This document shows positions 17,621-25,128 of a DNA stretch of 64,000 nt, piece after piece. The stretch is taken from assembly GCA_049644285.1 (NCBI GenBank), contig JBARRP010000347.1, positions 56,152 to 120,151 of the forward strand, read 5' to 3'. This DNA comes from CAVRXT01 sp049644285. GTDB taxonomy: Bacteria; Acidobacteriota; Terriglobia; Acidiferrales; UBA7541. Positions within the stretch are counted from its first letter, which is position 1. The number at the start of each line of letters is the position of its first letter. The translations under genes and the position numbers were made by a program. The notes under the pieces were generated by a model. It saw nothing but the letters and a program-made list of their open reading frames with translations. It was not told where the DNA came from and searched no databases.

Positions 17621-17655
17621 CCAGAAACTAAACGCGTAACTCGTTTAGTTTCTGG
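17621..17655. terminator. 35-bp perfect inverted repeat (hairpin)
   Basis: CCAGAAACTAAACG (17621-17634) and its exact complement (17642-17655) flank a 7-nt loop. The stem is 14 bp without mismatch. It overlaps the stop of the kinase fragment and precedes the intergenic gap to the glycosyltransferase. It could terminate transcription of the kinase remnant, but it lacks a T run and is not GC-rich, so a recombination or transposon-end origin is also possible. Confidence 0.4.
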
Positions 17656-18121
17656 CACTACTGACGAGCCGCAGGGCCGTCATTTGCTCGGAAGTTATCG
17701 TCCGATCGTCCGGGTTCTTCGCCAGGTACGTGTTCACCAGGCGCTCGAACCCCGCCGGTGTTAGCGGCTTGAGTGCCCGAATGGGCTCAGGATCCTTTTC
17801 CAGAATCGCGCTCGCTAGGCTGAGCTGGTTCTTTCCATCGAACGGCCGCCTTCCGGCGGCCATTTCGTAGAGCACAGCGCCCAGTGCAAACAAATCCGAG
17901 CACTCGGCCAGCGACTCACCCTGCAGATACTCCATCACCAGAAAGTCGACGCCGTCCTGATGTCCAACATCATGCAACGTGCAAATGCGCGGATGATTTA
18001 ACGACGAAATGGCCCGCGCCTCACGCTCGAAGCGCTGCTTCAGATCAGGATGAGAAGAAAGATGATATGGCAGGACCTTGATCGCCACGGGGCGATCGAG
18101 GCGTGTGTCGCGGGCGCGATA
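17645..18121 (-). pseudogene. Ser/Thr protein kinase remnant with internal deletion
   Basis: The frame begins inside a kinase N-lobe (Y-R-A-R-D-T-R-L at 18121, then V-A-I-K-V-L-P with the ATP-site lysine and E-R-E-A-R-A-I-S-S-L-N-H-P). It jumps from M-E-Y-L-Q-G-E-S-L-A-E directly to C-S-D-L-F-A-L-G-A-V-L-Y-E-M. The missing part contains the HRD catalytic loop and DFG magnesium site, roughly 100-120 residues. The glycine-rich loop is also lost at the 5' junction. It cannot be an active kinase. It resembles the eukaryotic-type kinases that are numerous in acidobacteria. It abuts head-to-head a transglutaminase fragment. Confidence 0.8.
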
Positions 18122-18725
18122 TGGTGATGCGCACGAACTTCCGGTCCAGGAATTGCCAAACCATATTCTGGGCTACCTGCTCAATAGCCGCTATTGCGAG
18201 GTTGGCAGATTCTCTACGATTGCATCGGAGTTGTTCGGCGCCGTTGCCCCAGGATGGGGGAGGGTGCAGGCCATCTGCGACTGGGTGCACGCAAAAGTTA
18301 GCTTCGGATATCAATACGCCCGTCCCACGAAAACTGCATTGGATGTTTTTGCGGAGCGTTTTGGAGTCTGCAGAGATTTTCAGCATCTCGCGGTCACTCT
18401 GTGCCGCGCCCTACATATTCCCGCACGCTATGCCACAGGTTATTTAGGTGATATCGGTGTGCCGGCCGCCCCGTCCCCCATGGACTTCAGCGCGTGGTTT
18501 GAGGCGTATCTCGACGATCGTTGGTGGACCTTCGACGCGCGGCATAACCAGCCGCGCATCGGACGTGTGCTGATGGCGACGGGGCGTGACGCCTCGGACG
18601 TTGCCATCACGACATCGTTTGGGATTGCGAATCTGAGGCAGTTCAGGCGTCCTGCGCAGATTTTCGGCTGTTGTGTTAAATTCGCCTGCTCATGGCCGTT
18701 CCGCCGATTGAAACGGAAGGTCTGA
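18122..18725 (+). pseudogene. Transglutaminase-like protein, truncated at both ends
   Basis: The segment from D-A-H-E-L-P-V-Q to L-R-Q-F matches the second half of bacterial transglutaminase-like proteins. It has the catalytic Cys in G-V-C-R-D-F, the His in the M-D-F-S-A-W-F-E region and the Asp in F-D-A-R-H-N. The N-terminal ~100 residues are absent; the frame enters from antisense kinase sequence at 18121/18122. After about 18645 the sequence becomes unrelated and serves as the leader of the ABC transporter gene, which overlaps the end of the frame. It is a fragment and unlikely to be functional, although catalytic residues survive. Confidence 0.7.
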
Positions 18726-19504
18726 CCCGCCGGTTCGGAGACCTGGTCGCGGCCGATCAAGTGAACCTTCGCGTGGATGCCGGCCAGTTCTTCGGTTTCC
18801 TGGGTCCGAATGGCGCGGGCAAATCCACAACCATCAAGATGCTGACAGGTCTTCTCGCGCCAAGCGCGGGACGCATCCGCATCTTGGGCCTTGACCTGGC
18901 CGCCAACCCGGTCGAAGTAAAGCAGCAAATCGGCGTCGTGCCCGAAGGCATGGCCCTTTTCGGCCGCCTCACCGGGGCCGAATATCTCAATTTCGTCGGC
19001 CGGATGTATGGGCTCGATCGCGTTACCGCGGCCAAGCGCGCCACCGAGCTGCTCGAATTCATGCAGCTTGCGGATCGGCCGAAGACCCTCGTCACCGACT
19101 ATTCCCACGGCATGCAGAAGAAGCTGGCCATGGCGGCTGCGGTGATCCATGGCCCAAAAATTCTCTTCCTCGACGAGCCCTTTGAAGGAGTCGACGCGAT
19201 TGCATCCGGCACGCTCAAGGCCATGCTGCAGCGGATGATCGCGCGCGGCGCTACGATTTTCCTGACCTCGCACGTTCTTGAAATCGTCGAGCGCCTTTGC
19301 AGCCACGTGGCTATCATCCACAAAGGAGAGCTCGTCGCCCAGGGCTCCATCGAACAATTGCGCGCGGGCGTCGAAGCCCGCGAAGCCATGGCACAGCCCG
19401 ACGGCAGCGCACCTCCGCGCGAGAAACTCACCCTCGAGCAGATCTTTCTCGACATCGTCGGCGGCGCGCGCCTCAGCGATCGCGAACTCTCATGGCTGGC
19501 CTGA
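18692..19504 (+). CDS. ABC transporter ATP-binding protein
   Basis: A 270-residue ATPase. Walker A is G-P-N-G-A-G-K-S-T (~38-46), the signature variant Y-S-H-G-M-Q-K-K (~135), and Walker B I-L-F-L-D-E-P-F-E-G-V-D (~160), with the H-loop in T-S-H-V-L-E. The Y-S-H-G-M signature is common in ABC-2-type export ATPases. A C-terminal ~40-residue extension is present. It overlaps the permease gene by 13 bp (ATG 19492), showing translational coupling. The promoter presumably lies in the transglutaminase remnant upstream. Confidence 0.93.
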   Translation: MAVPPIETEGLTRRFGDLVAADQVNLRVDAGQFFGFLGPNGAGKSTTIKMLTGLLAPSAGRIRILGLDLAANPVEVKQQIGVVPEGMALFGRLTGAEYLNFVGRMYGLDRVTAAKRATELLEFMQLADRPKTLVTDYSHGMQKKLAMAAAVIHGPKILFLDEPFEGVDAIASGTLKAMLQRMIARGATIFLTSHVLEIVERLCSHVAIIHKGELVAQGSIEQLRAGVEAREAMAQPDGSAPPREKLTLEQIFLDIVGGARLSDRELSWLA

Positions 19505-21180
19505 CCGCTACTCCCGTTAGCGAGCCGCCGATCTCGAGTGAAGCCCACGTGCGCGGCCAACTCGCTGCCATCGCGGCCTTGCGCTGGCAAATCTTCCGCA
19601 ACTCCCTGCGAACTCTTCCGGGCCGGCTCGAGCTGATTTCCCGCATCCTCGTCGGATTGATGATGGGGGGAGGAGGCTTACTCGCCGGCTTCGGCCTCGG
19701 CGCAGCATCCTTCTTCTTCGTCCAGAGCGGCAAGACCGAATGGCTTGCCTTGCTGCTCTGGTCTGTGTTTCTGTTCTGGCAGTTCTTTCCGGTGATGGCG
19801 TCCGCATTCACCGCCCCTTTCGACTCTTCGAATCTGTTGCGCTTTCCCATTCCATTCTCTTCTTTTTTTCTGCTGGCTCTGGCTTACGGAGTGGCCGACC
19901 CCGCGACCATCGCCGGAAGCTTTTGGCTCGCTTGCATGGCGGTTGGAATTGGCTTGGCTGACCCGGCGCTGCTTCCGTGGGCGCTGCTGTCGCTGCTGTT
20001 GTTCGCGCTGGTCAATCTCTTGCTGGGCCGCGTGATCTACGCATGGCTCGAACGCTGGTTGGCGCAACGCCGGACGCGCGAAATCCTCGGGGTGGTATTT
20101 TTTCTTGCCCTCCTCAGTTTCCAACTGATTGGACCGCTAGGGGAACACTTCAAACATCGCGCCGGTTCCCGAGTCGCTCACCTGGTCTCGCTTCTGCCAC
20201 TCGAGCGCATCTTGCCGCCGGGCTTGGCGGGAGAGGCGCTCGCGCGTGGCGCGAATGGGGATGCCCATGGCGTGGCGATTTTCATGTTGCTCCTGCTCGC
20301 CTACGGCCTTTTGTTCATCTGGCTGCTGAGAATGCGCCTGCGCGCCCAGTACAGCGGTGAAAATCTCGGCGAGGCTATCGCTCCCGCAACCGCGCGGGCA
20401 GGACAATCGGCAGTGCGCTTGGGATGGCGCTTGCAGGGACTCCGCGCTCCGGTCGCCGCCGTCTTCGAGAAAGAGATTCGCTATCTGATGCGCAGTGGCC
20501 CGATTCTCTTTAGCATCATCATGCCGCTGTTCATCCTCGTGATCTTCCGCTTTTCGCCCTCGCGCGATCCGGATTCCTCGCGGTTTCATGCTCATCTTGC
20601 CGACTTCGCGTTTCCCGTCGGAGCGGCTTATGCGCTTCTGATGCTCACGAATTTGGTTTATAACTCCTTCGGCGTCGAAGGCAGAGGCATTCAGTTCTAT
20701 TTCATGTCCCCGGTCGGTTTCCGCGAAATCTTCCTGGGAAAGAACCTTGCGCACTCGGCGGTGCTCGCATTCGAGATGGTGCTGGTCTGGTTCGGCGCCA
20801 CCCTTCTTTATCGACCGCCGGTTGCGGGCGTGGTCGTGGTCACGCTCGCGGGAATTCTCTTCGCGCTGCTGGTGAATCTGGCGGCGGGCAATTTGTTTTC
20901 GCTCTATTTCCCGAAGAAGTTTGATTTCGGCACATTCGGGCGGCAGCGCGCTTCCGCCACAACCGTTTTTGCCAGCATGGGAATCCAGCTCATCGTGATC
21001 AGCCTTGGAGGACTCGCGGTGTTCCTCGGGTATTTCCTGCATCGGCTCTGGCTGGCGGACACGATTCTGCTGGTGCTTGCTTTGATCGCTTTCATTGCCT
21101 ATCGCCTGGTCCTTGGTCGCGTCCCGCGAATCGCCCTCTACAAGCGCGAAACTCTCACCGCCGAACTCACCCGCGCATGA
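19492..21180 (+). CDS. ABC-2-like transporter permease
   Basis: A 562-residue integral membrane protein with about 12 helices in two halves, separated by a cytoplasmic loop containing F-E-K-E-I-R-Y-L-M-R-S-G-P, typical of large ABC-2-like permeases of export systems. The ATG at 19492 lies inside the ATPase gene. A longer open frame back to 19297 only reads through that gene. The next gene starts at 21177 with an ATGA overlap, so ATPase, permease and the tandem M42 peptidase form one operon. The substrate is unknown; a peptide or an envelope component is possible given the peptidase neighbour. Confidence 0.85.
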   Translation: MAGLTATPVSEPPISSEAHVRGQLAAIAALRWQIFRNSLRTLPGRLELISRILVGLMMGGGGLLAGFGLGAASFFFVQSGKTEWLALLLWSVFLFWQFFPVMASAFTAPFDSSNLLRFPIPFSSFFLLALAYGVADPATIAGSFWLACMAVGIGLADPALLPWALLSLLLFALVNLLLGRVIYAWLERWLAQRRTREILGVVFFLALLSFQLIGPLGEHFKHRAGSRVAHLVSLLPLERILPPGLAGEALARGANGDAHGVAIFMLLLLAYGLLFIWLLRMRLRAQYSGENLGEAIAPATARAGQSAVRLGWRLQGLRAPVAAVFEKEIRYLMRSGPILFSIIMPLFILVIFRFSPSRDPDSSRFHAHLADFAFPVGAAYALLMLTNLVYNSFGVEGRGIQFYFMSPVGFREIFLGKNLAHSAVLAFEMVLVWFGATLLYRPPVAGVVVVTLAGILFALLVNLAAGNLFSLYFPKKFDFGTFGRQRASATTVFASMGIQLIVISLGGLAVFLGYFLHRLWLADTILLVLALIAFIAYRLVLGRVPRIALYKRETLTAELTRA

Positions 21181-23462
21181 CATCCGGGAGAAATCCGATG
21201 ATTCGAAGCCGGCGCTGTTCCATCTTTGGGTTTTCGGGTTTGTTTTTTCTTCTTGCAGCGCTGTCCCTTTGCGCACAGTCCGACCAGCCCGCGCGCGCTC
21301 CCGGCGACATCGACAATGACTTGCAGCAGCTTGTGGAAACTCCTGCTGTCTCTGGCTACGAGATCGAGCTCGCGCACAAGATTCGCGATCGCCTCCGCGG
21401 ATACGCGGCGGAGACAGACAACCTCGGCGATGTGATCGTAACCATCGGAAGCGGCGTCCCACACCGCTTGATCGTCGCGCCCATGGACGAGCCCGGATTC
21501 GTCGTCAGCGGCATCACTCACGACGGCTACCTGCGCGTTCAACGTTTACCGCAGAATGCCATCCTTCCTTTATTTGAAGAGCTCTACTCCGCTCGGCCCG
21601 TTCGCATCGAGATCACCTCCGCAAAATGGATCGACGGAGTCGTCGCGGGCCTGTCGGTTCATCTCCAGCCCGGGCGGCTGCATCCGCCGAGTGCAGGTGA
21701 CATTGAGGAAATGTACGTGGATATTGGCGCGTCGTCAGCGGGGGAGGCGCGGCGCGCGGGTGCCGACACTCTCAGCCCCTTGGTGATGGACCGCGCTCTC
21801 GCCTACATGTCAGGCTACCGTACCGCCGCGGCGATCGGCGATCGCTTCGGCGATGCCGCTCTCATCGAGATGCTGCGCCGTCTCGACCAGACGAAACTGA
21901 AGGGCACGCTCACCGTTGCCTTTGTGGCTCAGCAATGGACGGGAGCGCGTGGGCTTCAGCGGGTCCTCAGCACTACTCCAGCCGACGAGGTGATTTATGT
22001 CGGCCGCCTCACACCTTCCGGGCCGATTCCCGGCTCGCCCAATCTCCGTAAAGCGCCGCGCCGCGATCCCGGCAGCGGCGTTCTGATCGGCTTGCCGGAG
22101 ACAAGTGAATCGATGTCTGGCTTCGCCGCCGAAATTCAGAAGCTGGCCGAAGCGAACAAGATTCCGATTACAGCCGATTATTCGGGCCTGCTTCTTCCGA
22201 AAAGCTACCTGCCTCTGCCATCGCTCCCCGAACGAACCATCCACCTCGGAATCGCAACGGCATGGCCTTCGACGCCCACGGAGATGATTGACGGCAGCGA
22301 TCTGTCGAAGCTTGCCGATCTTCTCGGGGGCTATGTCCAAGGTGTTTTTGGAAGCGCGAGCAATGCGGAACATAAGGGTGGAGGGATTGCCGGCAGCGGC
22401 GCAAGTAACATTCCGCCGCGGGTGGAGCAGCTCTTGCAGGGTCTTGTCGAGGTCCACGGCGCGAGCGGCCACGAGGCAGCCGTGCGCGACACGATCAAAG
22501 ACCAGTTGCCGCGTTGGGCGAAGCCGGAGACGGACGATTCTGGGAACCTCGTTCTTCATCTCGGATCGGCGTCCCTGGGGGCCAAAACGCCGCGAATTCT
22601 GGTTGTCGCGCACATGGATGAAATCGGTTTCGAGGTGAAGTCCATCGCGAAAGATGGACGGCTCGAAGTCGAATGGCTCGGCGGCGGCGAAGATCGCTAC
22701 TTCGCCGGCCATGCCGCGCTCGTGCACTCATCGAACACGACTCACCCTGCGGTGATGGAACTCCCGAATAGCTGGGATCAGCCCGGCTTCCAGTGGCCGG
22801 CCGGACCCAAATCGGCGCTGCGTGTTGACGTGGGCGCTCGCGCACCCGAAGAAGTCGCACAGCTCGGAATCCAGCCCGGCGATTGGGTCACGATTCCGAA
22901 GAAGTATCGCCAGCTCGTTGGCACGCGTGCGAACGGCCGCAGCTTCGATGATCGCGTCGGCTGCGCGGCGCTGGTCTCCGCCGTTTGGGCGTTAGGACCA
23001 AATCTGAAAGACCGCGACGTCACCCTTGTATGGTCCACCGGCGAAGAGATCGGCCTGGTGGGCGCGGCGGCGCTCGCGAAGCGCCTCGCTGCCGAGGGAC
23101 GCGTCCCCGAATACGTCTTTGCCGTGGATACTTTCGTCAGCTCCGATTCGCCGCTCGAATCAAAACGCTTCGCCGACGCCCCAATCGGAAAGGGATTCGT
23201 GATTCGCGCGGTGGATAGTTCAAATATCGTTCCGCGCGATCTCGTCGAAAAGTTGATTGGCCTGGCGAGGAGGAATCAGATCCCGGTGCAATACGGCGTC
23301 ACCGGCGGTGGAAACGATGGCTCGGCGTTCGTGCGCTACGGCTCGGTTGACATCGCGCTAGGCTGGCCCCTGCGCTATTCGCATTCACCCGGCGAACTGA
23401 TCGACACGCGCGACGTCGAGGCCCTCGCCCACATCATCGCCGTGATTGCCCGAAGCTGGTAG
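21177..23462 (+). CDS. Secreted tandem M42 (aminopeptidase-like) peptidase
   Basis: A 761-residue protein with a signal peptide (cleavage near LCA-Q) and two M42-type domains. Domain 1 (~45-390) keeps the fold cues (P-A-V-S-G-Y-E, I-V-A-P-M-D-E-P-G-F) but has M in place of the first His ligand region and no EE pair. Domain 2 (~425-755) has H-M-D-E-I-G-F, the bridging Asp in S-F-D-D-R-V-G, catalytic S-T-G-E-E-I-G, metal Asp in A-V-D-T-F and the C-terminal His in Y-S-H-S-P-G-E. Domain 2 is probably the active dizinc unit and domain 1 regulatory. The start overlaps the permease stop by ATGA; ATG 21198 is an alternative. Confidence 0.88.
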   Translation: MTSGRNPMIRSRRCSIFGFSGLFFLLAALSLCAQSDQPARAPGDIDNDLQQLVETPAVSGYEIELAHKIRDRLRGYAAETDNLGDVIVTIGSGVPHRLIVAPMDEPGFVVSGITHDGYLRVQRLPQNAILPLFEELYSARPVRIEITSAKWIDGVVAGLSVHLQPGRLHPPSAGDIEEMYVDIGASSAGEARRAGADTLSPLVMDRALAYMSGYRTAAAIGDRFGDAALIEMLRRLDQTKLKGTLTVAFVAQQWTGARGLQRVLSTTPADEVIYVGRLTPSGPIPGSPNLRKAPRRDPGSGVLIGLPETSESMSGFAAEIQKLAEANKIPITADYSGLLLPKSYLPLPSLPERTIHLGIATAWPSTPTEMIDGSDLSKLADLLGGYVQGVFGSASNAEHKGGGIAGSGASNIPPRVEQLLQGLVEVHGASGHEAAVRDTIKDQLPRWAKPETDDSGNLVLHLGSASLGAKTPRILVVAHMDEIGFEVKSIAKDGRLEVEWLGGGEDRYFAGHAALVHSSNTTHPAVMELPNSWDQPGFQWPAGPKSALRVDVGARAPEEVAQLGIQPGDWVTIPKKYRQLVGTRANGRSFDDRVGCAALVSAVWALGPNLKDRDVTLVWSTGEEIGLVGAAALAKRLAAEGRVPEYVFAVDTFVSSDSPLESKRFADAPIGKGFVIRAVDSSNIVPRDLVEKLIGLARRNQIPVQYGVTGGGNDGSAFVRYGSVDIALGWPLRYSHSPGELIDTRDVEALAHIIAVIARSW

Positions 23463-23477
23463 CGAAAGGAGTTAGAC

Positions 23478-24092
23478 ATGCCCACGACAATTGGCGCTGT
23501 TCTGGTGATCGTGGCGTTCGTCATCCCCGGTTTTATCGCGAGCAGAGTTCTGTCTTCGGCCTATCCAAGGTCAGAACCTGCCGAGGGACGTCTAATCCTG
23601 GAAGGAATAACGCTAAGCTGTGCGAATTATGCTCTCTTATCCTGGCTGTTGATCCTAGCTTGGGATCGACGGTGGTACGAAAGCGCTCTCGTACTTGTAG
23701 CGCTCGCCTTGCTGGTCTTGCTTCTCACGCCGGTAGTCATCGGTTTGGTCTTGGTCAAAGCAATCGACACGAATTGGGGTCGAAGATTCCGGCATGCCTT
23801 CGGAATTGTGCATCCAGTGCCCAAGGCATGGGACTACTTCTTTCGTCAAGAAACACCCTGCTGGATCGTAGCCACAATGAAGGACGGACGTGTAGTTGCC
23901 GGGCTTTATAGGTCGAATTCCTTCGCGTCATCGTTTCCCTCAGAGGAAGACCTTTATCTTGAGAAGCTTTGCAAGCTCTCTCCGCAGGGAAAGATCGAAG
24001 GCGTCGCGGACTTCAGCATGGGTGGTATAATACGAATGGAAAATGTTCAGCTCCTTGAATTGTTTGATGGTGGAAGCGGAGATATAAAATGA
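23478..24092 (+). CDS. DUF6338 family membrane protein
   Basis: A 204-residue protein. Two or three N-terminal helices are followed by a soluble segment with the family-like pattern P-K-A-W-D-Y-F-F, then I-V-A-T-M-K-D-G-R-V-V-A-G and S-F-A-S-S-F-P-S-E-E-D-L-Y-L. The resemblance is to the DUF6338 group, whose members often accompany a tiny downstream protein, as here. AAAGGAG precedes the ATG at a good distance. It lies 15 bp after the peptidase, possibly in the same transcript. Function unknown; the soluble domain has a small beta-barrel look. Confidence 0.75.
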   Translation: MPTTIGAVLVIVAFVIPGFIASRVLSSAYPRSEPAEGRLILEGITLSCANYALLSWLLILAWDRRWYESALVLVALALLVLLLTPVVIGLVLVKAIDTNWGRRFRHAFGIVHPVPKAWDYFFRQETPCWIVATMKDGRVVAGLYRSNSFASSFPSEEDLYLEKLCKLSPQGKIEGVADFSMGGIIRMENVQLLELFDGGSGDIK

Positions 24093-24295
24093 GCGCTCAA
24101 GACGCTAGGCCTGCGAGCAATCGGTTGAGAGAAGGCTACCAACCCGTCGGCTCTGTGGAGAGGGGTTACCAGCCCAACGTTCAGATGACCATAAACCTGC
24201 ATCCTCCCCCGGTTGGGAGCACCGCGGTAGTTCCTTCGAACAACGTTAACGGGAATCCGGTTCCCGCCAGCACACCGAAGCAGCGCAACCAGTAG
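24089..24295 (+). CDS. Small GYQP-repeat protein, partner of the DUF6338 gene
   Basis: A 68-residue, Pro/Asn-rich, probably disordered protein starting with an ATGA overlap on the DUF6338 stop. It contains two copies of a G-Y-Q-P motif (R-E-G-Y-Q-P-V at ~15 and E-R-G-Y-Q-P-N at ~26) and ends in K-Q-R-N-Q. It has no membrane segment and no signal peptide. Translational coupling suggests that it acts with the DUF6338 membrane protein, perhaps as a bound peptide ligand or adaptor. This is inference. Confidence 0.6.
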   Translation: MSAQDARPASNRLREGYQPVGSVERGYQPNVQMTINLHPPPVGSTAVVPSNNVNGNPVPASTPKQRNQ

Positions 24296-24372
24296 GTTCG
24301 GCAACTGACTGGGCCCGACTGAATCTCTCCCTTTGCGTATCTTGCTTCGTCTTCCTCCTCCGCTTCCTGAGT

Positions 24373-24378
24373 TATAAT
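24373..24378 (+). promoter_or_regulatory. TATAAT -10 box just before the kinase start
   Basis: A consensus TATAAT ends 8 bp before GTG 24387. Transcription starting at the usual 6-9 bp after a -10 box would begin at or next to the start codon, so the mRNA may be leaderless. No Shine-Dalgarno sequence is present. The -35 region is weak (CTTCCT at 24351). Confidence 0.5.
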
Positions 24379-24386
24379 CCCGCGCC

Positions 24387-25037
24387 GTGACTGCCCTGGT
24401 CTTCAAACCCCCGCGCTATATCGTTGTCGAAGGCCCGATTCGAGTCGGCAAATCCTCGCTGGCGAAGGCCCTGGCCGAGCGCTTGCACGCGCGCCGCGTC
24501 TTCGATGCCGAAGACAATCCTTTCCTCGTGGATTTCTATGAAGAAAAGCCCGGCGCCGCTTTCCGCGCGCAAATGTACTTCCTTTTCGAGCGGCATCGGC
24601 GGCTTGTGGAACTGCAGTTGGACGAAATCCCCGGGCCGGTGGTGAGCGATTTTCTCTTTGAAAAAGACAAGATCTTCGCCTACATCAATCTCGAGGATGA
24701 AGAGTTGAAGCTGTACGAACGGTATTTTGATTTGCTGGCGTCGCCGCTGCCGTCTCCCGATCTCGTGATTTACCTCCAGGCGAAGCCGGAAGTCCTCCGC
24801 AAGCGCGTGTCGAAGAAAGGCGACCCAGCCGAGAGCCAGCTCTCACTCGAATACCTGGAAGAAGTCGCGCGGGCCTACGAACATTTCTTTTTCCGCTATT
24901 CCGCTTCGAATCTTCTGATCGTGGATACATCGGAAATCGATTTCGTCGAACGCAATCAGGATTTGCAGGAATTGCTGCGGCGCCTGCGCCAACCGGTCAA
25001 AGGCACTCAGTATTTCCTGCCCCTTGGGCCGTCCTGA
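24387..25037 (+). CDS. Deoxynucleoside kinase family protein
   Basis: A 216-residue kinase of the dNK/dGK family, which phosphorylates deoxynucleosides in the salvage pathway. The P-loop is G-P-I-R-V-G-K-S-S (~15-23). The acidic N-P-F-L-V-D-F-Y-E region and D-F-L-F-E-K-D (~90) correspond to the substrate/ERS-like site. The lid region is R-K-R-V-S-K-K-G-D. The start is GTG 24387. An alternative substrate class cannot be excluded from sequence alone. The gene stands alone, convergent with the M28 peptidase. Confidence 0.85.
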   Translation: MTALVFKPPRYIVVEGPIRVGKSSLAKALAERLHARRVFDAEDNPFLVDFYEEKPGAAFRAQMYFLFERHRRLVELQLDEIPGPVVSDFLFEKDKIFAYINLEDEELKLYERYFDLLASPLPSPDLVIYLQAKPEVLRKRVSKKGDPAESQLSLEYLEEVARAYEHFFFRYSASNLLIVDTSEIDFVERNQDLQELLRRLRQPVKGTQYFLPLGPS

Positions 25038-25128
25038 ATTGCACGCCGCCAGTTCCAAAGCTTCCCGGCACGGCATTCCCTGCTCTACGGCACCAAAATT
25101 CCCTCGCCCGTTCATTCCGAGACGAGGC

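Noticed and set aside
20137..21462. 441-codon minus-strand frame opposite the ABC permease
   Set aside because: Composition (Glu/Arg/His-rich) and lack of a ribosome site mark it as antisense to the membrane-protein gene.
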